Assembly: GCA_002440845.1 (NCBI GenBank)
Contig: DJVL01000018.1
Coordinates: 1-36,857 of the forward strand
DNA length: 36,857 nucleotides
Direction of reading: 5' to 3'
DNA from: Patescibacteria group bacterium UBA6257
Lineage (GTDB): Bacteria; Patescibacteriota; Minisyncoccia; UBA6257
In this document: positions 1 to 7,596 of the stretch, piece after piece
Layout: each line of letters opens with the position of its first letter
How positions within the stretch are numbered: the first letter of the stretch is position 1
Notes under the pieces: generated by a model
Told to the model about the DNA's origin: nothing
Databases searched by the model: none
The model's input: only the letters and a program-made list of their open reading frames with translations
Made by a program: the position numbers and the translations under genes

Positions 1-1915
1 GGTAAGTTGAAGGCGCGGTGGTGGTGGAAATAGTTGTCGGAGAAGTAGGGGTGGTGGCTGTATTCAAAGCACCAGAAGAACCGCCAAAATCAACAACCAC
101 ATAACCATTGCTATTTTCTTGTTTGGGAGTACCGTTAATCAAAGTACTGGTTTGCCAAGTTAAATCTGCTTTTCTTTCCATAGTTCTTTTTGAATCATTA
201 TCGCCAGCCGGCCAATCAGGATTCGCAAAAACCTCGTCTTGAAGCTGACAAAAACTATCAAAAAGCCTTAAACCTTCATTCTGGTTGGCTAAACTGCCAA
301 CATAAATTAAATCAGCCAAGATATTGGGCACGGATTCTTCATTAGTCCTTTCCAGAAGTAAAAATTGTCCTGACCCCAATTGAGTATTATTAGGAAAAAC
401 AATTTTTATCTGATCGCCTTGATCAATTAATTGCCAGTTAGAAAGATTAATTGTTTGGGAAGAAATATTTTTTAGTTCCAGCCATTCACCATTAGAATTA
501 TTGGTATTTCCCATCCAGGCAATCTCATTGATAATAACAGAATTTTTCCAAGGAGTTTGATTGACATTAAAAACGCACCAGTTAAAAGGTTTAGTAGTGG
601 TAGTCGTTTTAGCAACAGGGACTGTAGTCGTTGTTGTTTTAACCTTGGCTGTTGTTGTCGTTGTGGTTTTTTGGACAGTGGTAGTGGTTAAAGATTTGGT
701 GGGGCTTGCTGAAGTTTTAGTTGTCGTCACTGGAATTTTAGTAGTGGTTGTTTGAAAAATAGAAGTCGTTGACTGATTAATATCATCTTGACTGACGATT
801 TGACCATCTTGAATAATATAATCCGGCTCTTTTTGAAAAATATTGACAATAAAGTCTTTAATCCCAGCCATCGCAGCAGTTAAAATATTCCTTTCGTTTT
901 GAGCAACAAAATCTGGTTTAGCTTTCGCTTTTTCTGCTTCTTTAAAAAATAGATCAACTACTCCAGCTCCAACTAAAACTGTCCGCCGGGAAAGTCTTTC
1001 CCAATAATCCTTAAGAACCTGCTCATCGCTTAAAGTGTAAGAATTAAAGCCGCTTTGTATTCGCCAAGCGGCTTCTTTTTTGGCAAGATGAAATAATTTT
1101 CCTTCTTCGTCTTTCCCTGTTAAATAAAACCTTGTTATCCCGTCGCTGCCGATTTCAGGAACATCGGGTAATAAAACTTCTGGCTTTTGGTATTTGGCGC
1201 CAACAATAGTGTCAGGGCTATAAAAATAGCCATTGGAATAAAAAGCGACTTCGTTAAAATAATCATCAAGAGTGGGTTTTATAACTGGCGGATAACTTTT
1301 TACATTCTGATAAATTTTTGAATATAAATTTTTTTCTATGCTGGCGGCGTAATTTTCATAATAACTTGTAGCGTTATCTATAAAAAACAAGTGGACATTT
1401 TCTCTTGTGTGTTCCGGCACGCTCATATCTTGAATCAAGTGTAAAATGCGCCCTAAACTTTCAAAAGCTGTTATTCTATCCCCTTTAACATATTCGTAAA
1501 TTGCTCTCTGCCAAGTAAAATTAGCTTGAGAAAAAACCGGACTTTTGGTAATTAAACCAACCGAAGCTAAATAAGCCGGGTCGTATAAAGCTTGGATAAA
1601 AGGATTTTGGGCCCAAGCTTTAGCGGTTAAAGCAGGGAAAAAATATTCTATGCCGCCAAATTGCCAAGTTTTATTATAAACCGGATCGTAAAAATGATTG
1701 ACCGACCTTAAACCATTGTCTTCCTCTATGCTTCCTTTTTTTATTAATTCTTTTTCGGTTTCATTAATAAAGTTTTTTGGAAAATAAAAATTAAAAAAAT
1801 CTATTGTAAGCTCAGTTAAATCAGGATGGGTTGTCTTCGCGTCATAACCAAAACTAATCAAAGGAATAAAAGAAAAGATTAAAACAAATAAAAAAACGGC
1901 GGGGCTTTTTTTCAT
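1..1915 (-). CDS. Secreted zinc phospholipase C-like protein with lamin-tail domain (C-terminus cut by window edge)
   Basis: The frame runs open from an ATG at 1915 to the window edge, 638 codons without a stop. Residues 1-23 look like a signal peptide (MKKSP start, long hydrophobic core). Residues ~28-190 match the zinc-dependent phospholipase C / S1-P1 nuclease fold: H30, GSIEED at 61-66, NHFYDP at 73-78 (H74), and HLIQDMSVPEH at 159-169 (H159, D163, H169), the spacing expected for zinc ligands. Residues ~383-441 are a linker made almost entirely of threonine with a few Lys, Val and Pro. Residues ~458-600 resemble a lamin-tail domain (IINEIAWMGN start, then GEWLELKN). A second Thr/Ser/Pro-rich stretch begins at ~619 and leaves the window. 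Seen: the motifs. Inferred: an exported, possibly surface-held lipid or phosphoester hydrolase. Substrate unknown. It follows the 1936-2466 gene by 20 bases, so they probably share an operon. Confidence 0.8.
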   Translation of the reverse strand, partial: MKKSPAVFLFVLIFSFIPLISFGYDAKTTHPDLTELTIDFFNFYFPKNFINETEKELIKKGSIEEDNGLRSVNHFYDPVYNKTWQFGGIEYFFPALTAKAWAQNPFIQALYDPAYLASVGLITKSPVFSQANFTWQRAIYEYVKGDRITAFESLGRILHLIQDMSVPEHTRENVHLFFIDNATSYYENYAASIEKNLYSKIYQNVKSYPPVIKPTLDDYFNEVAFYSNGYFYSPDTIVGAKYQKPEVLLPDVPEIGSDGITRFYLTGKDEEGKLFHLAKKEAAWRIQSGFNSYTLSDEQVLKDYWERLSRRTVLVGAGVVDLFFKEAEKAKAKPDFVAQNERNILTAAMAGIKDFIVNIFQKEPDYIIQDGQIVSQDDINQSTTSIFQTTTTKIPVTTTKTSASPTKSLTTTTVQKTTTTTTAKVKTTTTTVPVAKTTTTTKPFNWCVFNVNQTPWKNSVIINEIAWMGNTNNSNGEWLELKNISSQTINLSNWQLIDQGDQIKIVFPNNTQLGSGQFLLLERTNEESVPNILADLIYVGSLANQNEGLRLFDSFCQLQDEVFANPDWPAGDNDSKRTMERKADLTWQTSTLINGTPKQENSNGYVVVDFGGSSGALNTATTPTSPTTISTTTAPSTY

Positions 1916-1935
1916 ATTTTAAATCTAAAAATTTT

Positions 1936-2466
1936 TTAAAATTCTGTAATTTTCCAAAGATCGCTAAGAGGTTTTTCCTCCACGCCAAAAGGACTCTTAA
2001 GAAGCATAAGAGTGATTGAAGCCACAGAAACATTTTGACTGTTAACAATTTCTAAAGTATAAATTTCCTTTCCTTGGTATTTTCCTTTTTGATTCTCTGG
2101 CCTTAAAAGGTCAGCCATCATTTCATCCCACTTCCCATCGTCTTTTATGGCTTGAAGCAATTTTTTATATTCGGCTTGCTTCTCTAAAACAAAATACTTG
2201 CTGGCTGAATCAATATCTTGCTTTTTTAGGGCTTCCAAAAACATCTGATAGGTTTCCTCTGGAGTTTTAGCGCCATAAGTATCTCCTTTATATTTTTCTT
2301 CTTCCTCTTGGATTTTTTTTTCTAAAACCCCTAAATCTTTTTTATACTGGCGAGCTTGGCGAATTTGAGGATTGAAATAAAAAAACAAACCACTAATACC
2401 TAAAGCTGATAAAATTAAAATTATTAAAGCAAGATAATATTTTTTTAACTTAAAAAAATGATTCAT
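1936..2466 (-). CDS. Membrane-anchored protein of unknown function
   Basis: A 176-residue protein. Residues ~10-32 form one hydrophobic segment (ALIILILSALGISGLFFYF) after a short basic N-terminus, which suggests a signal anchor with the rest outside the membrane. Residues ~37-60 are a charged, coiled-coil-like stretch. Residues ~65-176 contain TPEETYQMFLEALKKQDIDSASKYF followed by beta-rich sequence, a pattern reminiscent of NTF2-like / DUF4878-type small extracytoplasmic domains; this family call is a guess. The start is the ATG at 2466. A promoter-like TTGACA lies ~180 bases upstream, with a long structured leader in between. The gene is directly followed by the phospholipase-like gene and may help its export or function, but nothing in the sequence shows this. 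Confidence 0.72.
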   Translation of the reverse strand: MNHFFKLKKYYLALIILILSALGISGLFFYFNPQIRQARQYKKDLGVLEKKIQEEEEKYKGDTYGAKTPEETYQMFLEALKKQDIDSASKYFVLEKQAEYKKLLQAIKDDGKWDEMMADLLRPENQKGKYQGKEIYTLEIVNSQNVSVASITLMLLKSPFGVEEKPLSDLWKITEF

Positions 2467-2498
2467 ATTGGCGGGGCAAATAATATGATATTTTGGTT

Positions 2499-2592
2499 AG
2501 AACTTTTTTCCGAGTTCCAGGAAGAAAAAACGGTGGGGTAAACTTCCCGGAACTCGGAAAAAAGTTCTGTGAAGCAACAATCCCACCGTTTT
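2499..2592 (-). repeat. Interleaved inverted repeats; candidate pseudoknotted leader RNA
   Basis: Arms 2499-2518 and 2549-2568 are perfect 20-bp complements. On the minus-strand RNA the stem extends inward by six more pairs (2519-2524 with 2543-2548, one G-U), giving about 26 bp with an 18-base loop at 2525-2542. Inside that loop, 2527-2537 (aaaacggtggg) is perfectly complementary to 2582-2592 outside the stem, so the loop can pair with flanking sequence as in an H-type pseudoknot. No U-tract follows on either strand, so it is not a plain intrinsic terminator. It lies between a minus-strand promoter-like element and the ATG at 2466. It could be a regulatory leader, an RNA-stabilising element or a remnant of a palindromic mobile repeat. 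Confidence 0.7.
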
Positions 2593-2617
2593 GATTTTAT
2601 TTTTCTTGCTTATGCTT

Positions 2618-2648
2618 ATAATATTACTCTTGATTTTTATTATGTCAA
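2618..2648 (-). promoter_or_regulatory. Candidate promoter for the 2466 and 1915 genes
   Basis: On the minus strand a perfect TTGACA lies at 2648-2643. Possible -10 boxes are TAATAT (2626-2621, spacer 16) or TATTAT (2623-2618, spacer 19). Overlapping it is a 7-bp inverted repeat (2627-2633 with 2645-2651, 11-base loop), which could be an operator or the end of the rpsP transcript. No T-run follows. Confidence 0.45.
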
Positions 2649-2673
2649 GAGGGCCAGTTTTTGGTGCTTTTTT

Positions 2674-3111
2674 TTATTCCTCTATTTTTGTTTCTTCTTT
2701 TTGCTGTTCCTCTTTTTTTTCTTCAGAGATTAACTCAGATTCTGTTTCTTTTAACAATTCTTCTCCGGTTTCAATTTTTTCTTCTGCTGGTTCTTGGGTC
2801 TTAATTTCTTTTATTTGTTCCTCCCCTTCTTTTTTATTTTTTTTCTTTCTGAGATTAATCGCTATTTTCTTATCTTTAATTATACCTGCTTTCACTAATA
2901 AATTATGGCAAGAATCAGATTGCTGCGCTCCTTGGCTAAGCCAATAAAGAATCCTCTCTTTATTAAGGTCAAATTTGTTTTTTCTTGGGTCCCACCAGCC
3001 TAAAATTTCTTTAGGCGTGCCTTTGGTGGCAGCCATTCTTGAATCAACGGCTACCACCCGAAAAATTGAATCCCTCTTTTTTCCTTTTCTTTGAAAACGT
3101 AATATCAACAT
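2674..3111 (-). CDS. rpsP: Small ribosomal subunit protein S16 with long acidic tail
   Basis: Residues 1-80 carry the S16 signature: MLILRFQRKGKKRDSIFRVV, VDSRMAATKG and the LGWWDPR segment, then ERILYWLSQGAQQSD ahead of a helix ending in LVKAGII. S16 binds 16S rRNA early in 30S assembly. The usual length is ~80-90 residues; here ~55 residues follow as a Lys-rich patch and then a very Glu/Lys-rich low-complexity tail. The start is the ATG at 3111, eight bases after the predicted transcription start. The usual neighbours ffh, rimM and trmD are absent; gyrB lies upstream in the same direction. It has its own promoter. Confidence 0.95.
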   Translation of the reverse strand: MLILRFQRKGKKRDSIFRVVAVDSRMAATKGTPKEILGWWDPRKNKFDLNKERILYWLSQGAQQSDSCHNLLVKAGIIKDKKIAINLRKKKNKKEGEEQIKEIKTQEPAEEKIETGEELLKETESELISEEKKEEQQKEETKIEE

Positions 3112-3125
3112 ATGAATGTAAGTGG

Positions 3126-3154
3126 ATAATAACAGAAACTTTATTTTATTTCAA
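3126..3154 (-). promoter_or_regulatory. rpsP promoter
   Basis: On the minus strand TTGAAA (3154-3149), a 17-base spacer and TATTAT (3131-3126) fit a sigma-70-type promoter. Transcription would begin near 3119, giving a very short leader before the rpsP ATG at 3111. Confidence 0.6.
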
Positions 3155-3220
3155 CCCCAAATACCCCCAATGCCCCTACAGAAAATTTTTAGTTTTAAAA
3201 CCATAGATTACTGCGTGTTC

Positions 3221-3290
3221 CCATATATTTCAACGAACCTCTATGCGTTTCAATATATTTCTATGCATCTCAATGCGTCTCTATTCACTT
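3221..3290. repeat. Degenerate 10-bp tandem repeat array, copy 1
   Basis: Seven consecutive 10-base units fit the consensus CNAYRNRYYT (for example ctatgcgttt, caatatattt, ctatgcatct), with at most one departure per unit. A weaker unit precedes at 3211, and two imperfect 10-base units may lie near 3156-3176. The array sits between the gyrB stop and the rpsP promoter. The same unit type recurs at 12846-12885. Confidence 0.65.
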
Positions 3291-3305
3291 TTTAACTTTT
3301 GATTT

Positions 3306-5417
3306 TTATACATCCAAATTTTTTACTTTTTGGGCATAGGCCTGAATAAATTTTTTTCTTGGTAAAACTTCCTCTCCCATTAGAATATCAAATAATCTAT
3401 CGGCTTCTTCAGCATCCTCTACCAATACCCGTTTTAAAATCCGATTTTTTGGGTCCATAGTTGTTTCCCACAACTGGTCCGGGTTCATTTCTCCCAAACC
3501 TTTATATCTTTGAATAGAAATTCCCTTTATTGATTCCTGAATTTCGTTTTCGGTTTCTTTGGAAATATCATCTACCGCTAAAACCGACTCTCCTTTGCCT
3601 TCAGCCACCACTTTTAATTTTCTTATTTTTGAAGTTTTCTCTTCCTTTGTCTCTCCTTTTAGTTTAGCTATTATCTCTTCTTTTTCTGCTTCTGTATAAC
3701 AATGGTAAAAAACCTTGCCTTTTTGGATTCTGAAAAGCGGCGGCTGGGCAATATAAAGGTAGCCATTATCTATAATGGGACGAAAATAACGAAAAAAAAG
3801 AGTCAAAAGGAGCGTTCTGATATGAGAGCCATCAACATCGGCATCGGTCATTAATATAATCTTGTGGTATCTCAATTTATCAATATTGAAATCTTCGCTT
3901 ATTGCCGCTCCTAATGCCACAATTAACGCTCTAATCTCCTCGGAGGCCATCATTTTGTCAAAACGGGCCTTCTCTACATTTAAAATTTTACCCCTTAAAG
4001 GAAGAATGGCCTGCGTATTTCTGTCTCTCCCGGATTTTGCGCTGCCGCCGGCGCTATCTCCTTCTACAATAAATAATTCCGAATCTTCAGCCCGACGGGA
4101 AATACAATCAGCCAACTTTCCGGGCAAAGCCAAACCTTCCAAAGCGCCTTTTCTTAAAATATTTTCTTTGGCTTTTTTGGCAGCTTGCCGGGCCCTCGCG
4201 CTAAGCAAACATTTTTCAATAATTCTTTTGGCCTCCTCTTTGTTTGCTTCTAAAAATTCCTTAAACCCTTCGCTGATAATTTTTTCTGTTATTGTCCTAA
4301 CCTCAGGATTACCCAATTTGGCTTTTGTCTGGCCTTCAAATTGAGGTTCTTTTAACTTAACGCTTACTACCGCCACCAAACCCTCCCTTGTGTCTTCTCC
4401 AGAAAAACCAGCGTCTTCCTCTTTTAACATCTTGTTTTCTTTGGCGTAATCATTTAACACTCTGGTTAAAGCGGAGCGAAAACCGGTTAAATGCATTCCT
4501 CCCTCCGGAGTAAAAATATTATTGGCAAAAGACAATTCGGTGCTTTCCGTATCGTCAATGTAAAGCAAGGCTGCTTCCACTAAAATTTCTTCCTTCTCTT
4601 TGCTGATAAAAAATATCTTTTGGTTTAAGCGGCTGTAATCGCGCGTCAAATACTGAACAAAGGCAACTACCCCGCTTTCAAAATGAAAAACATAAGAAGG
4701 AAAAGGAGTTTCTTCACGCCGATCAATTATTTTTAAAGTCACTCCGGGAACTAAGAAAGCCTGCTGGCGAAGATGTTCAATAATTCTTTTGGTCTCAAAT
4801 TTAATCTCCTTGAAAATTTCCGGGTCCGGCTCAAAAATAATTTTTGTTCCAGAATTACTGCTTTTCCCAATTTTTTTCACCGGGGTTTTAGCTTTGCCTT
4901 GACTGTATTCTTGAGCGTATAAAAATCCATTGCGGGAGACTTCGGCCCGCAAAAACCTTGATAAAGCATTAACCACGGAAACGCCTACGCCATGAAGCCC
5001 ACCAGCCACTTTATAAGATTTTCCTCCAAATTTCCCGCCAGCATGCAAAGTGCACAAAACCGTTTCCAAGGCAGATTTTTTTGTTTTCGGGTGAAGGTCA
5101 ACCGGAATTCCCCTGCCATCATCTTCAACCGCCACTTTAGTTTCATTCAAAATTTCTATAGTAATTTTTTTGGTATAGCCAGCCATTGCTTCATCAATTG
5201 AATTATCAACTACCTCCCAAATCAAGTGGTGCAAACCATCAAACCCGGTTGAACCAATATACATACCCGGCCTTCTTCTTACAGGCTCTAACCCTTCTAA
5301 AACATAAATATCTTTGGCGGTATAAGAATCAGTTTCGTTATTTTCGTTATTAATGATTCCTTCTGCTGATTTTTCTATTTTTTTTCGCTTCTCCTTGTCT
5401 CCTTTTATTTTAACCAT
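3306..5417 (-). CDS. gyrB: DNA gyrase subunit B
   Basis: Type IIA topoisomerase ATPase subunit, partner of GyrA (not in this window). The GHKL ATPase motifs are EVVDNSIDEAMAGY, DDGRGIPVD and GGLHGVGVSVVNALS. The TOPRIM domain has FIVEGDSAGGSAKSGRDR and the DADVDGSHIRTLLL metal site. The C-terminus has QRYKGLGEMNPDQLWETTM. Length ~703 residues, slightly longer than the ~640 of Gram-positive GyrB, partly from a Lys/Glu-rich insert after YHCYTEAEKEEI. The frame also offers a TTG at 5426, but the ATG at 5417 is preferred; neither has a Shine-Dalgarno sequence. It starts 27 bases after pheT ends, so co-transcription with pheST is likely. ParE is the alternative, but a single such subunit near dnaA/dnaN favours GyrB. 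Confidence 0.95.
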   Translation of the reverse strand: MVKIKGDKEKRKKIEKSAEGIINNENNETDSYTAKDIYVLEGLEPVRRRPGMYIGSTGFDGLHHLIWEVVDNSIDEAMAGYTKKITIEILNETKVAVEDDGRGIPVDLHPKTKKSALETVLCTLHAGGKFGGKSYKVAGGLHGVGVSVVNALSRFLRAEVSRNGFLYAQEYSQGKAKTPVKKIGKSSNSGTKIIFEPDPEIFKEIKFETKRIIEHLRQQAFLVPGVTLKIIDRREETPFPSYVFHFESGVVAFVQYLTRDYSRLNQKIFFISKEKEEILVEAALLYIDDTESTELSFANNIFTPEGGMHLTGFRSALTRVLNDYAKENKMLKEEDAGFSGEDTREGLVAVVSVKLKEPQFEGQTKAKLGNPEVRTITEKIISEGFKEFLEANKEEAKRIIEKCLLSARARQAAKKAKENILRKGALEGLALPGKLADCISRRAEDSELFIVEGDSAGGSAKSGRDRNTQAILPLRGKILNVEKARFDKMMASEEIRALIVALGAAISEDFNIDKLRYHKIILMTDADVDGSHIRTLLLTLFFRYFRPIIDNGYLYIAQPPLFRIQKGKVFYHCYTEAEKEEIIAKLKGETKEEKTSKIRKLKVVAEGKGESVLAVDDISKETENEIQESIKGISIQRYKGLGEMNPDQLWETTMDPKNRILKRVLVEDAEEADRLFDILMGEEVLPRKKFIQAYAQKVKNLDV

Positions 5418-5444
5418 AATAGCCAATAAGAATTTAAAAAATTT

Positions 5445-7499
5445 TTATCTTATTTCCGCTCCAATTTTTTTTAACGCTTTGAAAATCTTCTCCATTTCTT
5501 TTTCTACTTCTTTGCTTTTTAAAGTATCGTCCTTTGACCTAAAAACCAAATGAAAAGACAGGCTTTTTTTATCAAAGGGCAAACCTTTTCCTTCATAAAC
5601 ATCAAATAAATCAACGTCTTCCAAATAATCAGGCGCAGCTTTTTGAATAATTTCCAAAATTTCATCAACTAAAAACTTTCTTTCTAAAAAGATGGAGATG
5701 TCTCTTATCACGGCCGGATATTTCGGCAAACTTTGGAATTCAATCTCTTCCCGAACCAAAACTATTAAATTTTCAAGATTTAGCTCCCAGAAAACCATCT
5801 CCTTCCCTTCTAAACCGTAACTTTTTATTAATTTTTCTTTTGGATAACCTAAAACCCCTAAAAACTTATCTCGGGAAAAAATCACTGCCCCTTCGCTTAT
5901 TAGAGAGACATAATCTCCTTTCTCAGGGCTTAAATTTTTAAAAGCATAATCATCTTTATCAATCCCCCAAGAATTAAATAATCCTTCTATTATCCCTTTG
6001 GCCTGATAAAAAATAGGTATTTTGCCTTTTTCTCCTTTGGCTAAAATGCCGGAAAAAACAGGAATTTCTTTAAAAAAATCGTCCTTTTTAAAAAACTTTT
6101 TTCCAATTTCAAAAAAACCAAGTTCATCGGCAAAATTAAAATTATAATTAAGATTTTTCAAAAAACCAAGGAGCAAAGTCGGCCTAAGGAATTTAGCCAA
6201 ATCGCTCGTGGGGTTTTCAATCTCTATTAATTTTTCCTTCCATTCTTCGGGTAAAAAAGTTTTATCTTGTTCCGAAATAAAAGAATAGTTATAAACTTCT
6301 TCTAAGTGATAACCCTTCAGCCAATCTTTAATTTTTTCTTTAAAAAACCAAAATTCATTCTCTTCCGGCAAACTTAAAAATTCTTTTGGCAAAAAAGAGG
6401 GAAGCTTATTGAAACCAAAAATTCTGGCTGCTTCTCCCATTACATCTTCTTTTGTTTTTATATCAATCCTAAAGAGAGGCGGAACCGCTAAAAGATAATC
6501 GTTTTTCTTTTTGACGTCAAAACCTAAAAGTTCTAAATTTTTAACAATCCTATTAATTTTTATAGGCCAGCCTAAAAATTTTTCCCAGCTTTGGTTTCCA
6601 ATCGGGATAAAAGATTTTTTTTTGCTGACGTCAAGGCTTTTTTTAGAAATGAAATTTTTCATAGCTTCACCGCCTGCCAATTTTAATATTAACTCTGCCA
6701 ACCCATTAATTGCATACTCTGCCAAATCAAAATCAAGGCCCCTTTCAAAACGCCAAGAAGCGTCTGTTGAAAGCCCTAACTTTTTTGACGTCTGCCTGAT
6801 GGATGAACTCTTAAAATTAGCGCTTTCCAAAATAATATTTTTTGTTGCTTTTGTTACTTCTGCTTTTTCCCCGCCTTTTATTCCTGCCAAAGCCAAAGGA
6901 CTGACTTCATCTGCCACCACCATCGCGCTTTCATCTAAAAGATAATTTTTATTTTCTAAAGTTGTTATTTTTTCTCCTTTTTTTGCCTGTCTGATAATTA
7001 TAGTTTTTTTCTTTTTTCCAAAACTTACTTTATCAAAATCAAAAATATGAAGCGGCTGGCCCGTCAAAAGCATTACATAATTAGCCGCATCAACTACATT
7101 ATTGATTGGTCTGATGCCGCAATCTTCAAGTCTTTCTTTTAACCATTTTGGCGACTCGTCTACTAGTATGTCTAATATAACCCTAGCTAAATAAAGCTGG
7201 CATTCTTTGTTTTTTATTTTTATTTCCAAAAAATTATTTATTTTGTTTTTTCCTTCCTTAAATGAAATTTTTGGATAATAAAAACGCTTCCCGCAAATGG
7301 CGGAAATTTCTCTTGCCAAACCTAAATGACAAGAAGCATCTGCTGCCCGGTTAGGAAGAATATCAATTTCTAAAATCGGCCTTTTATTCTTTCTCTCCAC
7401 TTGAGTCTCAGCAAAAAACATTGTTAAAAGACCTGCCAGCTCTTCAGGCGATTCTTTAAAATTCAATATGTCTTTTAACCATTGATAAGAAAATTTCAT
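5445..7499 (-). CDS. pheT: Phenylalanine-tRNA ligase beta subunit, short form
   Basis: Forms the alpha2-beta2 synthetase with PheS and charges tRNA-Phe. Segments in order: N-terminal MKFSYQWLKDILN; B1-like LEIDILPNRAADASCHLGLAREI (~45-70); B3/B4 editing region with INNVVDAANYVMLLTGQPLH; B5 domain with KKLGLSTDASWRFERG upstream of it; catalytic-like core; and a C-terminal ferredoxin-fold anticodon-binding domain beginning near PKYPAVIRDISIFLER. At ~684 residues it is about 100 short of typical PheT: the EMAP/OB-type tRNA-binding domain normally inserted near residue 40 is missing, since FFAETQVE runs straight into the B1 segment. A TTG lies at 7508, but the ATG at 7499 fits the family N-terminus. 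Confidence 0.95.
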   Translation of the reverse strand: MKFSYQWLKDILNFKESPEELAGLLTMFFAETQVERKNKRPILEIDILPNRAADASCHLGLAREISAICGKRFYYPKISFKEGKNKINNFLEIKIKNKECQLYLARVILDILVDESPKWLKERLEDCGIRPINNVVDAANYVMLLTGQPLHIFDFDKVSFGKKKKTIIIRQAKKGEKITTLENKNYLLDESAMVVADEVSPLALAGIKGGEKAEVTKATKNIILESANFKSSSIRQTSKKLGLSTDASWRFERGLDFDLAEYAINGLAELILKLAGGEAMKNFISKKSLDVSKKKSFIPIGNQSWEKFLGWPIKINRIVKNLELLGFDVKKKNDYLLAVPPLFRIDIKTKEDVMGEAARIFGFNKLPSFLPKEFLSLPEENEFWFFKEKIKDWLKGYHLEEVYNYSFISEQDKTFLPEEWKEKLIEIENPTSDLAKFLRPTLLLGFLKNLNYNFNFADELGFFEIGKKFFKKDDFFKEIPVFSGILAKGEKGKIPIFYQAKGIIEGLFNSWGIDKDDYAFKNLSPEKGDYVSLISEGAVIFSRDKFLGVLGYPKEKLIKSYGLEGKEMVFWELNLENLIVLVREEIEFQSLPKYPAVIRDISIFLERKFLVDEILEIIQKAAPDYLEDVDLFDVYEGKGLPFDKKSLSFHLVFRSKDDTLKSKEVEKEMEKIFKALKKIGAEIR

Positions 7500-7547
7500 A
7501 GGAATCAACGAATTACAAATTTAATTTTGTTCCTGCTCAGCCTTCTC

Positions 7548-7572
7548 CGCCAGCTGGTAAAGCAAGTTGGCG
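7548..7572. repeat. Small GC-rich hairpin between pheS and pheT
   Basis: cgccagc (7548-7554) and gttggcg (7566-7572) pair over 7 bp with one G-U and an 11-base loop, in a locally GC-rich patch of the 88-base spacer that otherwise looks AT-rich. No T-run follows on the minus strand. It may affect pheT mRNA stability or translation; function unproven. Confidence 0.35.
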
Positions 7573-7596
7573 CATCCCCTTCGCAGACAAAACCCT

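Noticed and set aside
561..755. A plus-strand reading frame rich in runs of valine.
   Set aside because: It is the antisense of the threonine-codon linker of the secreted protein on the minus strand, where ACA/ACT/ACC codons read backwards as valine codons.
2499..2568. The 20-bp inverted repeat as a plain rho-independent terminator.
   Set aside because: No T-run follows the stem on either strand.
2591..2947. Plus-strand Ser/Phe-rich frame opposite rpsP.
   Set aside because: Mirror of the Glu/Lys-rich S16 tail; no start signal and the minus frame has a clear family match.
5418..5426. TTG at 5426 as gyrB start; likewise TTG at 7508 for pheT and TTG at 19754 for the small membrane protein.
   Set aside because: ATG codons lie a few residues in and fit family N-termini or operon spacing better; none of the TTGs has a Shine-Dalgarno sequence.
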